DNA of 64,000 nt from Dromaius novaehollandiae (GCF_036370855.1 NC_088100.1:38142563-38206562), one strand, 5' to 3'. Counted from the first letter of the stretch, positions 52,501 to 59,350 are shown. The notes: generated by a model from the sequence alone, not told the origin. Made by a program: numbers and translations.

Positions 52501-52719
52501 CTCAGCAAGCCAATCGAGCACACCTTTTTTGCCACAAGATGAAGCAAGATGGAGAACATTTCTACCAAAGGCGTCCTTTATAGTTGCAGCATTGTAGCAG
52601 TAAGAAGAGAGAAAGGCCTTGATCTGGCCTTCGCTTCCTCTGGTAACTACAGAAATAACATCCAAAGCATGCTGTAGAGAACGACACTTCAAAGTGCAGT
52701 CTGGCATGAGAGAACTCAT
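2517..52719 (-). CDS. IBTK: IBTK, inhibitor of Bruton tyrosine kinase (spliced, 28 coding exons)
   Basis: IBTK binds the PH domain of the tyrosine kinase BTK and restrains its signalling. It also acts as a substrate adaptor for CUL3 ubiquitin ligases (established knowledge of the family). The exons listed separately join to 4068 nt, 1355 residues plus TAA, with every intron phase matching across its junction. Domains by residue: ankyrin repeats about 50-115; RCC1-type repeats about 141-440, with the recurring pattern VY/IY-T-x-G and GHG/QLG; BTB1 about 562-650; BTB2 about 765-840 followed by a BACK-like helical stretch to about 930; basic patch 978-991; disordered Ser/Pro/Lys-rich linker about 1000-1270; conserved C-terminus 1271-1355. 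The length is within two residues of human IBTK as I recall it. The start ATG at 52719 has A at -3 and matches the known N-terminus (MSS-x-MPDC). Identity rests on recognised sequence, not on a search. Confidence 0.97.
2643..5366 (-). other. IBTK: IBTK intron 28, mostly CR1
   Basis: 2.7 kb, of which about 2.4 kb is the CR1 copy at 2752-5139. The acceptor-side pyrimidine tract and the donor flank are the only non-CR1 parts. Confidence 0.9.
2752..5139 (+). mobile_element. CR1 LINE, long 5'-truncated copy, defective
   Basis: About 2.4 kb in intron 28, antisense to IBTK. It begins in the C-terminal part of the endonuclease domain (the region with the motif [15 protein letters not shown]), crosses the reverse transcriptase region ([19 protein letters not shown] and [15 protein letters not shown] remnants) and ends in the CR1 3' tail with TGTGATTCTGT at 5130-5139. 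Several stops and frameshifts interrupt it, so it is an inactive relic. Confidence 0.9.
5367..5499 (-). CDS. IBTK: IBTK exon 28: conserved C-terminal helix (aa 1270-1314)
   Basis: 133 nt. Encodes [20 protein letters not shown] then [20 protein letters not shown], among the best conserved parts of the protein. A neighbouring frame has a stop soon after the acceptor, so the exon 27 phase fixes the reading. Donor CAG|GTAAAG, phase 0. Confidence 0.95.
5597..5665 (-). CDS. IBTK: IBTK exon 27 (aa 1247-1270)
   Basis: 69 nt. Encodes [22 protein letters not shown] (22 residues). Acceptor CTTTTTTTCCAG, donor TAA|GTAAGT. The split codon AA|T supplies N1270, beginning the NPWL motif completed by exon 28. 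Confidence 0.9.
6985..7064. repeat. (TA)n microsatellite cluster
   Basis: Two TA blocks separated by a short GTGTGTGTGC stretch, in intron 26. Confidence 0.95.
8278..8299. repeat. (GGAA)n microsatellite
   Basis: About five AAGG/GGAA repeats in intron 26. Confidence 0.9.
8640..10100 (+). mobile_element. CR1 LINE, internally deleted old copy
   Basis: Located in intron 26, antisense to IBTK. The 5' part (8690-8885) corresponds to the CR1 segment between endonuclease and RT ([15 protein letters not shown] and [13 protein letters not shown] remnants). RT-type sequence resumes near 8910 ([20 protein letters not shown]), consistent with an internal deletion. A 14-base G run interrupts it at 9371. 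The 3' end is near 10100 with CTCGATTATTCTATGATT. Confidence 0.85.
10421..10548. repeat. 23-bp minisatellite, about 5.5 copies
   Basis: The unit ATTTGACAGCTCCTGCCTGC plus CCC recurs with starts at 10441, 10464, 10487, 10510 and 10533. The first complete copies are nearly identical; the last two carry TACT in place of TCCT. Confidence 0.95.
12943..13000. repeat. 29-bp tandem duplication
   Basis: Two copies of a unit beginning TTGTGAGAAAG and ending GTGAGAAGGCTCA (starts 12943 and 12972), differing at a few bases. Confidence 0.85.
13984..14029. repeat. (CA)n microsatellite
   Basis: About 22 uninterrupted CA dinucleotides in intron 26, likely polymorphic. Confidence 0.97.
14298..14444 (-). CDS. 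IBTK: IBTK exon 26 (aa 1198-1247)
   Basis: 147 nt. Encodes [20 protein letters not shown], then a Gly/Lys-rich stretch ending HNPI. It is flanked by the two longest introns inside the coding region. Donor AAG|GTAAGA. Confidence 0.92.
14445..21092 (-). other. IBTK: IBTK intron 25
   Basis: 6.6 kb. A G-rich patch lies at 18743-18771 and a CTAG-type repeat at 19738-19750. No mobile element or coding exon recognised. Confidence 0.8.
21093..21248 (-). CDS. IBTK: IBTK exon 25 with tandem NAGNAG acceptor (aa 1146-1198)
   Basis: 156 nt using the second AG. Encodes [20 protein letters not shown], then a Thr/Pro-rich stretch, then AKLGNA. The acceptor reads CAGCAG|AATGGC. Using the first AG would add three bases (exon to 21251) and one arginine. 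Donor ATG|GTATGT. Confidence 0.92.
21249..22598 (-). other. IBTK: IBTK intron 24
   Basis: Starts GTTGGT and runs at once into A30 on the coding strand (T30 at 22563-22592 on plus). A T19-G9 double homopolymer lies at 21411-21438. Confidence 0.8.
22563..22592. repeat. T30 homopolymer (A30 in the IBTK pre-mRNA)
   Basis: Thirty uninterrupted T on the plus strand, beginning 7 bases beyond the exon 24 boundary. Confidence 0.95.
22599..22691 (-). CDS. IBTK: IBTK exon 24 (aa 1115-1146)
   Basis: 93 nt. Encodes [20 protein letters not shown] then [10 protein letters not shown]; the [10 protein letters not shown] motif is characteristic of IBTK. I chose the donor AGG|GTTGGT because it preserves frame into exon 25. 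The stronger-looking TTG|GTAAAA four bases on leaves the frame wrong. The intron then runs straight into A30 on the coding strand. Confidence 0.85.
22692..24528 (-). other. IBTK: IBTK intron 23
   Basis: 1.8 kb unique sequence with a small A/C-rich stretch at 24254-24286. Confidence 0.85.
24529..24692 (-). CDS. IBTK: IBTK exon 23: variable linker (aa 1061-1115)
   Basis: 164 nt. Begins at ATG AAG GAC after a CTTTTTTTAG acceptor and encodes a Ser/Lys-rich, poorly conserved stretch ending in [10 protein letters not shown]. Donor CAG|GTGGAG is weak. The frame is fixed by the joins to exons 22 and 24. Confidence 0.9.
24693..25449 (-). other. IBTK: IBTK intron 22
   Basis: Contains a T-rich tract at 24855-24883 (poly-A on the coding strand); otherwise unique. 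Confidence 0.85.
25450..25598 (-). CDS. IBTK: IBTK exon 22: Ser/Asp-rich linker (aa 1011-1060)
   Basis: 149 nt. Encodes [20 protein letters not shown] and [15 protein letters not shown], low-complexity and probably disordered, with several Ser-Pro sites. Donor GAG|GTTGGC departs from consensus at +3 and +6. Confidence 0.93.
25599..26219 (-). other. IBTK: IBTK intron 21
   Basis: Unique AT-rich sequence; nothing recognised. Confidence 0.85.
26220..26332 (-). CDS. IBTK: IBTK exon 21: basic, NLS-like patch (aa 973-1011)
   Basis: 113 nt. Contains the dense basic stretch [14 protein letters not shown] (residues 978-991), which looks like a nuclear localisation signal, then [16 protein letters not shown], conserved in the family. 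Donor CAG|GTCAGT. Confidence 0.94.
26333..28055 (-). other. IBTK: IBTK intron 20
   Basis: Unique sequence; nothing recognised. Confidence 0.85.
28056..28183 (-). CDS. IBTK: IBTK exon 20: acidic segment (aa 931-973)
   Basis: 128 nt, leaving in phase 2. Encodes [20 protein letters not shown] then an acidic run, [20 protein letters not shown]. Donor TCA|GTAAGT. Confidence 0.94.
28184..28912 (-). other. IBTK: IBTK intron 19
   Basis: Unique AT-rich sequence; nothing recognised. Confidence 0.85.
28913..28973 (-). CDS. IBTK: IBTK exon 19 (aa 910-930)
   Basis: 61 nt. Encodes [20 protein letters not shown]. Acceptor TTTTTTAG|GACTC, donor ATG|GTGAGT, phase 0. Confidence 0.93.
28974..30379 (-). other. 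IBTK: IBTK intron 18
   Basis: Contains a 12-base C run at 29028-29039, close to the exon 19 acceptor; otherwise unique. Confidence 0.85.
30380..30497 (-). CDS. IBTK: IBTK exon 18: BACK-like helices (aa 871-910)
   Basis: 118 nt. Encodes [20 protein letters not shown] then [18 protein letters not shown], the helical segment that commonly follows BTB domains. Donor AAG|GTAAGG. Confidence 0.95.
30498..31351 (-). other. IBTK: IBTK intron 17
   Basis: Contains the longest G run of the window, 20 bases at 31243-31262, about 90 bases beyond the exon 17 donor. Confidence 0.85.
31243..31262 (+). repeat. G20 homopolymer
   Basis: Twenty uninterrupted G on the plus strand in intron 17. Confidence 0.95.
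31352..31453 (-). CDS. IBTK: IBTK exon 17: end of BTB2 (aa 837-871)
   Basis: 102 nt. Encodes [20 protein letters not shown] then [13 protein letters not shown]: the last BTB helices and entry to a BACK-like region. Donor AAC|GTGAGT; the split codon C|TT gives leucine 871. Confidence 0.95.
31454..31858 (-). other. IBTK: IBTK intron 16
   Basis: Short intron, nothing recognised. Confidence 0.85.
31859..31955 (-). CDS. IBTK: IBTK exon 16: BTB2 (aa 805-837)
   Basis: 97 nt. Encodes [20 protein letters not shown] then [12 protein letters not shown]; the YLYTDEA motif is the typical BTB helix. Acceptor TTTTAG|GCTTCC, donor AAG|GTACCG, which is weak at +4 to +6. Confidence 0.95.
31956..33713 (-). 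other. IBTK: IBTK intron 15
   Basis: 1.8 kb of unique sequence; nothing recognised. Confidence 0.85.
33714..33751 (-). CDS. IBTK: IBTK exon 15: 38-nt microexon of BTB2 (aa 792-804)
   Basis: 38 nt, encoding [13 protein letters not shown], which continues the BTB fold. Acceptor TTTTCAG|ATTAT, donor GAG|GTAAGC. It is too short to stand out as an open frame but is required for continuity and matches the family. Confidence 0.93.
33805..33890. repeat. AT-rich simple repeat in intron 14
   Basis: Degenerate (TA)n/(ATAC)n sequence filling most of the 146-nt intron 14, starting about 8 bases beyond the exon 14 donor. Confidence 0.8.
33898..33980 (-). CDS. IBTK: IBTK exon 14: start of second BTB domain (aa 764-792)
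   Basis: 83 nt. Encodes [20 protein letters not shown] then CVLCARL, a canonical BTB beginning (CDVTL...FPCHK). Donor TTG|GTATGT. An AT-rich tract lies directly beyond the donor (33805-33895). Confidence 0.96.
33981..34945 (-). other. IBTK: IBTK intron 13
   Basis: Unique AT-rich sequence; nothing recognised. Confidence 0.85.
34946..35032 (-). CDS. IBTK: IBTK exon 13: inter-BTB linker (aa 735-764)
   Basis: 87 nt. Read in the frame set by exon 12 it gives [19 protein letters not shown] and KLKLNQKK. Acceptor TTTGCAG|ATTGG, donor ATG|GTAAAT, split codon TG|T = cysteine 764. Confidence 0.94.
35033..36313 (-). other. IBTK: IBTK intron 12
   Basis: Contains a 14-base G run at 35636-35649; nothing else recognised. 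Confidence 0.85.
36314..36910 (-). CDS. IBTK: IBTK exon 12: first BTB domain (aa 536-735)
   Basis: 597 nt, the longest coding exon, leaving in phase 2. The BTB/POZ core begins at [11 protein letters not shown] and continues with [19 protein letters not shown]; the closing BTB helices are in [19 protein letters not shown] Lys/Ser/Glu-rich insertion follows (residues about 660-710). BTB domains of this class bind CUL3 (family knowledge). Donor AAG|GTACGT. Confidence 0.97.
36911..37799 (-). other. IBTK: IBTK intron 11
   Basis: AT-rich unique sequence; nothing recognised. Confidence 0.85.
37800..37977 (-). CDS. IBTK: IBTK exon 11: linker between RCC1 region and BTB1 (aa 477-536)
   Basis: 178 nt, leaving in phase 2. 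Encodes [19 protein letters not shown] and [17 protein letters not shown]. Acceptor TTTTCCAG|CAGAAC, donor AAG|GTATGT. The split codon AG|T gives serine 536. Confidence 0.95.
37978..39129 (-). other. IBTK: IBTK intron 10
   Basis: Contains an exact 18-base tandem duplication at 38557-38592; otherwise unique. Confidence 0.85.
39130..39307 (-). CDS. IBTK: IBTK exon 10: last RCC1-like segment (aa 418-477)
   Basis: 178 nt, leaving in phase 1. Encodes [19 protein letters not shown] and [19 protein letters not shown], ending in a Lys/Glu-rich stretch. Donor AAG|GTTAGT. Confidence 0.95.
40570..40583 (-). promoter_or_regulatory. Second CTCF-like motif, opposite orientation
   Basis: Minus strand reads AAAGTAGAGGGCAG, 12 of 14 matches to the CTCF core. 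With the site at 40642 it forms a divergent pair. Confidence 0.3.
40642..40655 (+). promoter_or_regulatory. CTCF-like core motif CCACTAGATGGCAC
   Basis: Matches the CTCF core CCASYAGRKGGCRS at all 14 positions. A second, weaker site in the opposite orientation lies 60 bp away. Occupancy is unknown. Confidence 0.45.
41470..41593 (-). CDS. IBTK: IBTK exon 9 (aa 376-417)
   Basis: 124 nt. Acceptor CTTTCAG|ACAG; a second AG four bases on (GACAG|CTG) would break the frame, so the first is used. Encodes [12 protein letters not shown] and [16 protein letters not shown], part of the RCC1-like propeller. Donor AGA|GTAAGT, phase 0. Confidence 0.94.
41594..42819 (-). other. IBTK: IBTK intron 8
   Basis: A short purine/GC-rich patch (gagagcgagagagcgcgag) lies at 42600-42618; otherwise unique sequence. 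Confidence 0.85.
42820..43000 (-). CDS. IBTK: IBTK exon 8: RCC1 region (aa 316-376)
   Basis: 181 nt, leaving in phase 2. Encodes [20 protein letters not shown] and [16 protein letters not shown], strongly recognisable IBTK sequence. Donor AAA|GTATGT; the split codon AA|A gives lysine 376. Confidence 0.95.
43001..44729 (-). other. IBTK: IBTK intron 7
   Basis: Contains a 15-base G run at 44202-44216; otherwise nothing recognised. Confidence 0.85.
44202..44216 (+). repeat. G15 homopolymer
   Basis: Fifteen G in intron 7, followed by AGGGGCC. Confidence 0.95.
44730..44847 (-). CDS. IBTK: IBTK exon 7: RCC1 repeat (aa 277-316)
   Basis: 118 nt, leaving in phase 1 (G of G316). Encodes [20 protein letters not shown] then GLNGGQL, continuing the RCC1 pattern. 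Acceptor GCTTAG|GTTC, donor TAG|GTAAGG. Confidence 0.95.
44848..46018 (-). other. IBTK: IBTK intron 6
   Basis: Unique AT-rich sequence; nothing recognised. Confidence 0.85.
46019..46189 (-). CDS. IBTK: IBTK exon 6: RCC1 repeat (aa 220-276)
   Basis: 171 nt, phase 0 at both ends (57 codons). Contains the [20 protein letters not shown] core and [11 protein letters not shown]. The acceptor has a very long pyrimidine tract (A-rich on the plus strand at 46198-46235). Donor CAG|GTAAAA. Confidence 0.96.
46190..47420 (-). other. IBTK: IBTK intron 5
   Basis: Has an A-rich tract at 46201-46219 that is the pyrimidine tract of the exon 6 acceptor on the coding strand. A CTCF-like sequence (ACACTAGATGGCAT, 47400-47413, one mismatch) lies next to the exon 5 donor. 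Confidence 0.8.
47421..47531 (-). CDS. IBTK: IBTK exon 5: RCC1 repeat (aa 183-219)
   Basis: 111 nt, phase 0 at both ends (37 codons). Encodes [20 protein letters not shown] followed by [17 protein letters not shown], the best RCC1-type signature in the protein. Donor TTG|GTATCC. Because it is an in-frame exon, skipping it would remove most of one blade without a frameshift. Confidence 0.96.
47532..49185 (-). other. IBTK: IBTK intron 4
   Basis: Contains an 11-base G run at 48953-48963 and a short tandem duplication (17-base match, 24-base period) at 47776-47816. No coding sequence. Confidence 0.85.
49186..49310 (-). CDS. IBTK: IBTK exon 4: first RCC1-type repeat (aa 141-182)
   Basis: 125 nt. 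Encodes DPTEVYTWG, then FTLGHGG and [11 protein letters not shown]: an RCC1 blade with its W-G and G-H-G signature. Donor CAG|GTATTT. Ends in phase 0 after YIKQ. Confidence 0.95.
49311..50334 (-). other. IBTK: IBTK intron 3
   Basis: AT-rich unique sequence; nothing recognised. Confidence 0.85.
50335..50431 (-). CDS. IBTK: IBTK exon 3: end of ankyrin region (aa 109-140)
   Basis: 97 nt, entering in phase 0 and leaving with one base (G of D141). It encodes [19 protein letters not shown], the end of the second ankyrin repeat, and the linker to the RCC1 region. Acceptor TTCAG|CATGGC, donor CTG|GTAGGA. Confidence 0.95.
50432..52395 (-). other. IBTK: IBTK intron 2
   Basis: 2.0 kb; holds the CR1 fragment at 51417-51946. 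Nothing else recognised. Confidence 0.85.
51417..51946 (+). mobile_element. CR1 LINE fragment
   Basis: In intron 2, antisense to IBTK. Contains the CR1 RT C-terminal region: [20 protein letters not shown], then [20 protein letters not shown] and [20 protein letters not shown]. The open frame runs to 51804. Sequence similarity ends near 51946, before the usual CR1 3' tail, so it is truncated at both ends. Confidence 0.9.
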
Positions 52720-52744
52720 CTTCACTTTGGAAGCTGCTCTTCTC
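52396..52744 (-). CDS. IBTK: IBTK exon 2: short 5' UTR, start codon, ankyrin repeats (aa 1-108)
   Basis: Coding part is 52396-52719 (324 nt, phase 0 at its end). The first 25 nt (52720-52744) are 5' UTR after a CCCCTTAAG acceptor. The donor is AAG|GTGAGT. Ankyrin signatures [10 protein letters not shown] (from residue 51) and SGWTALHRS (from residue 86) are clear, and the exon ends in SLLK within the second repeat. Relative to the human protein as I recall it there is one extra residue near position 74. Confidence 0.95.
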
Positions 52745-53440
52745 CTTAAGGGGAACAATCGTTAAGTGTATCAAGGCACTCCAATTCAGTACACAATACA
52801 GTGCCTTCAGAAATTTGTAATTCCGACAACTTAAATCCAGTTTTATTGAGCTGCCATTAGAAATCTTTGTACTGTTATGTTTGGCACTTGATCAAAATAA
52901 ATATTTATAAATATATTTTTAGAAATCTTATTTCACCATTGTATATAACAAATACTGTTGTCCATAGAAAATTCCAAAAGCGAACTACCTCAAGTGTGGA
53001 GAGGGGGATTCCCCCTCCACACTATCTTATTCTTCTAAAACTCCATAATTGCAAGGGAGACCTGAAAGAGAACAAAACAGAACAGATTAGTCAACAAAAA
53101 TTCTTTTCTCCAGAGCCTGTGGCAAGTTAAATGTGTAACAACCTAAGCTTGCAAGTACAGGAGCAATGCAGCAAGGGTTAACTGACCTTGCCTCAGCCCA
53201 TCTGATTTCACACTCAAGCATTCTGTCAGTTTAAACAGTCATGACTATGCTCCACCCCAGCCTCCAAAGGCACCTCCCTCCCTTGCTTTGACATAAATCT
53301 TTGAGGCTATGTGGTGAACTGGATCAAATAAGTCATTGGGGGGGGGGGGGGTTGTTTCCCAGCCTCATTGGTTTCCTGATAGTTTCCTGCCTAATTATAC
53401 AGTTACTTTGTGATCAGAAAGCAAGGACTGAACTACTGCT

Positions 53441-53457
53441 GGGGGGGGGGGGGGGGG
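53441..53457 (+). repeat. G17 homopolymer
   Basis: Seventeen G in intron 1, about 90 bases from another G run of 14 at 53338-53351. Confidence 0.95.
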
Positions 53458-56400
53458 CGGGGAAACAAAACCAAACAAAACAAACAGGTGTGGAGTACAC
53501 CTTGGCTGAAGAAAACTTTGTCAGTCCCACCCAGGAGGACGGAAGGATCACCAGCTTCCCCTAGCCACCACAAAAAGGATTATGCCCTACTATCTCTTCC
53601 CCGGCCTGAACTCTTACCCATCCCCCTACTAAATCATTTCTGCAGAATCAATAGGAAGGCTCCTCTCTACAGCTCCCAGAGACGCTGACAAAGGTGAGAA
53701 GGTAAGAAAGCAAAGCAAAGCAACTTGGGTCAAGAGATGTGAATTCAGATGTTTATCACTTGTGCAGGGCTACAGTCTGAAGTTCCTGGAATAGGCAGGA
53801 AGAAATGAAGTTCTAGAGGTTGGAAGGGCTAATGGAGGAGGAAAAAGCAGGAGGAAAATATAAATTCTTGTTCATTCAAATATATTCATTGTTTGGGGCA
53901 TATAGCCATTTCTTTGCATATCTATGCGTACTTATCTTTAGTATATCCATCTTTTTTGGTATATACTTTCTCAAAAGTAAGGAAGGCCTGACAAGCATCC
54001 CTCTAGCCTATTAAACAAGCGCAGTGAAGTTTTAAACTGTTACAGTACACAAAGTATGAACAGCACAATAAAAGTATACATAAAACCATCTATAATAGCA
54101 AGAATAAACTATGCACATCACTAATACACTGTACAATTTAAGTATGAACCGCTATTCAGTCCCCCAAAAACTTCAGACTTCAATCTTTTCAAGCATAAGT
54201 TTCAAACTGCCTAAAGTAATATTCAATCATTCTGCTAAATTCATTGATGGTTTTGCTTGCTATCCAATATGGAATTTAAAACTGTTCTATCAACAAGTAG
54301 AGTGGAAAAATGCCGTCATGAAAAATGGATAAATAAAACTAAGAATGTTAACAAGCCCTCAGAAAAAAAGATGTTACCACTGCAACTCAGCAGTCACTGT
54401 AAATCCAACTATAAGTAACAGTTGGATCTAACTATTCCAATCTTCGCCCTCCCTCAAAAAGCCTTTTGAACTTAGCTTCCATTGTTTTTCAGGCACAGAA
54501 TACATATCCATATTTTATTAATATCTCTATCTGCAAAGACATGTCAGGGAAAGATTACTTTGTCTGCTTGGAAGGGAAAACAGAAATCCCAGTCCTTCTC
54601 CTTCTATTTTAGGAATTGATATCAATATCACCACCAAGTTTAGGCAACCAGTTTAAAGCAAACACTAGCAATGGAATCTAAACTTTCAAGGGAAAAAAAC
54701 AATTCCAAACCAACAGTATTCACTTAAACATTTCATAACAAAGCTTCAAATGATTATTTTTTTTTCCACCTGATTCAGAAGAGATTAAATACTTGGAATT
54801 GTAATCCACAGATCAAAGTTATTCAGTATGCACTTTCAAAACAATTTTAAATAGCAGGCAAATGAAAAACGTAATAGTAGTTTTTATTCACTAAAATTTA
54901 GTCACTCCTCTCTAACCAGGAGTAACATTCATAAGTATTTCAGAGACAAAAATTGACCACAACAATTCAGTTTACATTTGTGACAGTGAGCTTCCATTCA
55001 CCCTACATTTTCCAGCCAACATGCAGACTTCTGCAAGAACATGCAAAGTTTAACCTACACTTGTATGTGTTCTCCAGTCACCTTTTCTTTCTAGTCTAAG
55101 GGTTCAGAAAAGTGAACCACTGTTAGATTCCGGAAAGGAAGCCTTAGTTTTAAAACACAGTCTAACTTGCTGCCCCAAGGAATCAAAGTATGACAAGTGA
55201 TTGCAATCAGCAGCCTCAAATCTCCAATGCATCACTTTTCTAAATAGTAATAATTCTTTAAAATATTTGGAGATATATAGGAAAAGCATCTAAAGTGCTA
55301 CTATCCTCAAATCAATTGGTCATATTTCATCAATACTTCACTAGGCAACAAAAATCACTCTGTGGAAGAAGTGTAAGTTTTACACTAGCCTTGCATCACT
55401 GTATGAAAGCTACATTCTTCCCTTCTATACTATGCTCTAGAGAACCCTTAAAAGATCATAATCAGTGCTACCACTGTCTGTGCTACCAGGCTTCGGATTA
55501 TAGCCCACATGGGAAAAGTCATTCTATAAGCACATCTTAAATAGCATCTTTTGTTAAGACATGCCTACTGGTACTACAGAGAATGTAAAGTGAAAATAAA
55601 AAGAACATAAAGTGAAAAATACTCAAGGGAGAGTTGACTGAGCTGTTAATTAAACTGGTATGAAACGGCACCACCCCCCAGAGAAGCAGTCCTGACTTGG
55701 CCCACGTCATACCTTCCCTTGGCCAAACATACTCATCCATTTAAGACACTGTGAACTGGATGAGGAAAATGATGGAGAAGAAAGTAAATCATTCCCTGCC
55801 CCTGGTTCCACAAGAACTTGTGTCAGTAAGAAGGCACAGAGAGGGCAGGGAAAAACTGCTTCTTTAAAGCATCTGAACTCTAGTTTAAGATACCAAACAC
55901 TAAAATACTGCAGACAACAAATCATATATTAACAGTGAGAAGTCTGCAATTAGATAGAAATAAAATCCTGCCTACCTCATACAAATCCTTTGTGATGATA
56001 TTTATTGCAACTATTTGGAATCTGATTTATTTCTTTATAAGTCATTATAACCCAGCCCTCCTATAAAATTACATCACTAGACAAATTAATATATACCTTA
56101 AGTTTTGAGACAGAAGGCTTTAGATCAAGTGTTTGTCCCTTTGTGATAGACCGGCACACCAGGAACACAGTTATTATACCTACCATCTAAAAACGGTTGA
56201 TAATCAGACCTAACTATTTTCAAAAATGAAACAGGTCCTTAAATGAAACCTTAAAAATCAAGGCCTCAGGACTGTAAAGTGATGCTCACATCTGTGAAAA
56301 CCATGTGATTGCTGCCCAAATGCTCAGCTCTAAAGTATATCAAGTCCCAGCTGAATGATCAAAACCTAAAATAAGCATGAAACAGGAGCAGGAGCACCAG

Positions 56401-59350
56401 CATTTTTAAACTCTGAACATCTAGAACATGTCACCCTCAACTATGTGTCTCTGCTTTTATTTGCAGACATTTCTATAGGCTTCTTACCACTAATGACATC
56501 CATGTTACAATACCAGTCTCTTCCTAAAGCTGTAATTATTGAGAGAAATAAATCGTTTGAAAGATAAAAATCTTATTCAATATTTTTGTGCTGGAATTCA
56601 AGTTCTTTTAAAAAACTTACCTAATTAACAATTTCATTTAAGAAAAAAGTTCAGAGGGAGAAAAAAAGAAAAACAGCAAGTGGACATATTAAAACAACAC
56701 CCAAAGTATCACAAAGAAGTTTTAGTCTTTATTTCTGCAGCAAGTGGGTTTCTACTTTTTCCCCTGATACTTATATTATATGATATTTAGCACAGAGGTA
56801 TCACAAGTTACTAGATGAAGAAAAATGCCAGAATGTTCATTCTTGCATCTGTAAGACCATGTTCTCCACCAACACATTCCCAATTATCTTTTTCCCTAAC
56901 AGTATTTCCACAAAGATTCAACACAAGATACAAGGATCTCCAAAAGGGGAGGAAATGAGTAAAGAGGTAGAGGAGATTCAGATATTCAGAACTCAGTGTC
57001 ATTTAAAGACAGATAGCTGGTTTTACAGCCTCCATGTATGCTGCATTAAGTAATTCAATTGTTAAATTAGTGACAATGCATTGAAATCCAGCTTCAGGCA
57101 GCTTTATTAAGAAAATATTCCTCAAGACTTTATTTGACTATGAAACTGGCTTAACCTGTCCTCATTCCATTCACTGTTTTTTCTGTGTTTTTTTTTTATT
57201 TATTATTTTTAGTGGCATTGCTTTTTCTAAATACCAATTACACCTAGAATGCACTTAGTGGAAAATTATTTAGTATTTGGCTGTCCTGCAACACAACTAA
57301 GAATCAATCTCTGTTCCATAAATTCAAAATCCAAAGATTTTTAATTACCACCAAAAATACTGTTTCTATTGCTAGCATAAGCACTTCAGGACAGGCGGCC
57401 TTAAAATATACAGTAGAACTTACTTACATATTTAGCATAGCTTTCACTTCTAAAAAAACAGGTATTAGAAGCATGCCTCCTATTATTTACAGATTTTTTT
57501 TTTTTCCTATGAAGGTACTGTATAAAAGGATAATTTATCACACAAAATGTATAGCTTTGTCAACAACCCCTCCTTTTTTTCAAATAGTGTAAGCATTATG
57601 GCTTTTAGAAAGGAAAAATCCATTCAATATTCTCTGGAATATTACGTTGCTAGACACTTAAATGAAGACAGTTATGACTGGCAACATCTTAAAATTCAAG
57701 TAGGTAAGCCCATCCTTACACGGGTATTGAGGGTTCTTAAAGATTTCTTGTTTTGTTTAACAAGCATGGTAATGTTTAATAATATTCTTCAAGTAGGTCC
57801 ATTCACACTCATTTCATAACATTATAGAAGATCTGTAACCATAATAGCATGGAAATCCTAAAAATATTTGTATGCAAAACACATTTCACAATGCAGGCTA
57901 CCTGATTAGCAAACTAATCAAAAGACAAATCTAAAGCTTACAGAATCAAAGCCAAGGTTATTTGTTACTGATTTTCCAGGGTTTTCTGTTGACTGTATCC
58001 TTACCTAAAGGTAACTTTCACTAATACACATTAAAGAAGCAGTTTAGAATCTGACAAGAGTGACTAACAAATTGAAACTGGGAAGTAATATAAGAAATGT
58101 AGCACTAACTTGGAGCAATATATCCTCAAGGATACATTCCAAGAAACCACTGAACATAGATAAATTGCCAGATAAATAACAGTAAACACACCCTTCAGCT
58201 ACAAGCAGCACATTTTCCAAGGCCTTAAAGAACAACTAGATTACTAATTTCTACTCGGAAGACTATATATTCACACACAGTCTAATGTATTCAGAAATTC
58301 TCTGCATGTTTGTTGGAAGTCTGGGCATAAATCTATGTTATTCAATCCCCTGTAAAATATACTTGAGTGTACCCCTGACAGTGGGATAAGTCATCATCGG
58401 TTCTGCGTAGGAGATTAAGGTTATACGTCAGGAAGCACTTAAAATTTTAAGTTGAACATTAATGAGGCTACCCACAGGTATTGTAGAATTGTCAGAATGT
58501 TTCTCAGAATGCATTAGACAAACAATCTGGCAAGTTTTAAGTAAACGTGACCTGACTAAATGTAAAGATTCAGACAAAATTCAACTTCATTTAGGAAATA
58601 CCGGGTTCTACCATGCCTGCTACATCCCCTGGGCCTTGGGAGATCGAAGCTGTTTTGATTACAAGGCCACAGGCCTCTGTATCACCACTTGGTATCCCCC
58701 GGTAAATAGTTAGAGGTTCTCTACAGACTTTTTGTGACTTCTGCTGTCATAGCAATGAGAGAATAATTCTTGTCAGGATGAGATGTTCAATGATTCAGCT
58801 CTTTTAGCATTATATCTACTTTCTTTAAGAGAATCCAGCAGCTCTAGTCCATTTGCTCCTAATAGTGCTAACAAACAATAGACAGATGTGTGTGTCTTTA
58901 ATTTGTAACAAACACCAAAGCACTGTTGGTAGCTAAATTCAGCTACAACACCTCAGAGCAGATCTATTTGTCAGAAATAACCACGTATCTATGCTAAGAG
59001 TGAATAAACAGTGAACCAAAATATTGTGCTTGGCACATCTAGAAACAGATAAAGTTAATGATGCTTAATAACTTAACACTATCAAACAATTAAAACATAC
59101 AGAAAGGGGTATACACAAAAGTATAGTAAGTGCAGTTGTAGACACTTCCACAATACACTGGGACCTTGCTATAGATCTTCAATTATCTGTGTGTCAGTAA
59201 AACACAAATCAACAGCAATGAACTGAAAAATGTTTTCTAGCATTTCACTGTACTTAAAACTCCATCAGATAAATATATCAAGTCTTAAGAAGAGGTGAGG
59301 AACTCAGAATATTCAGCAAAGTATCTTTAAAGAATAACCACATCAACTTG

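Noticed and set aside
58462..58713. 83-codon plus-strand frame in intron 1, ending near a GTAAAT donor-like site
   Set aside because: No recognisable domain or repeat family, weak acceptor context; I cannot support a gene.
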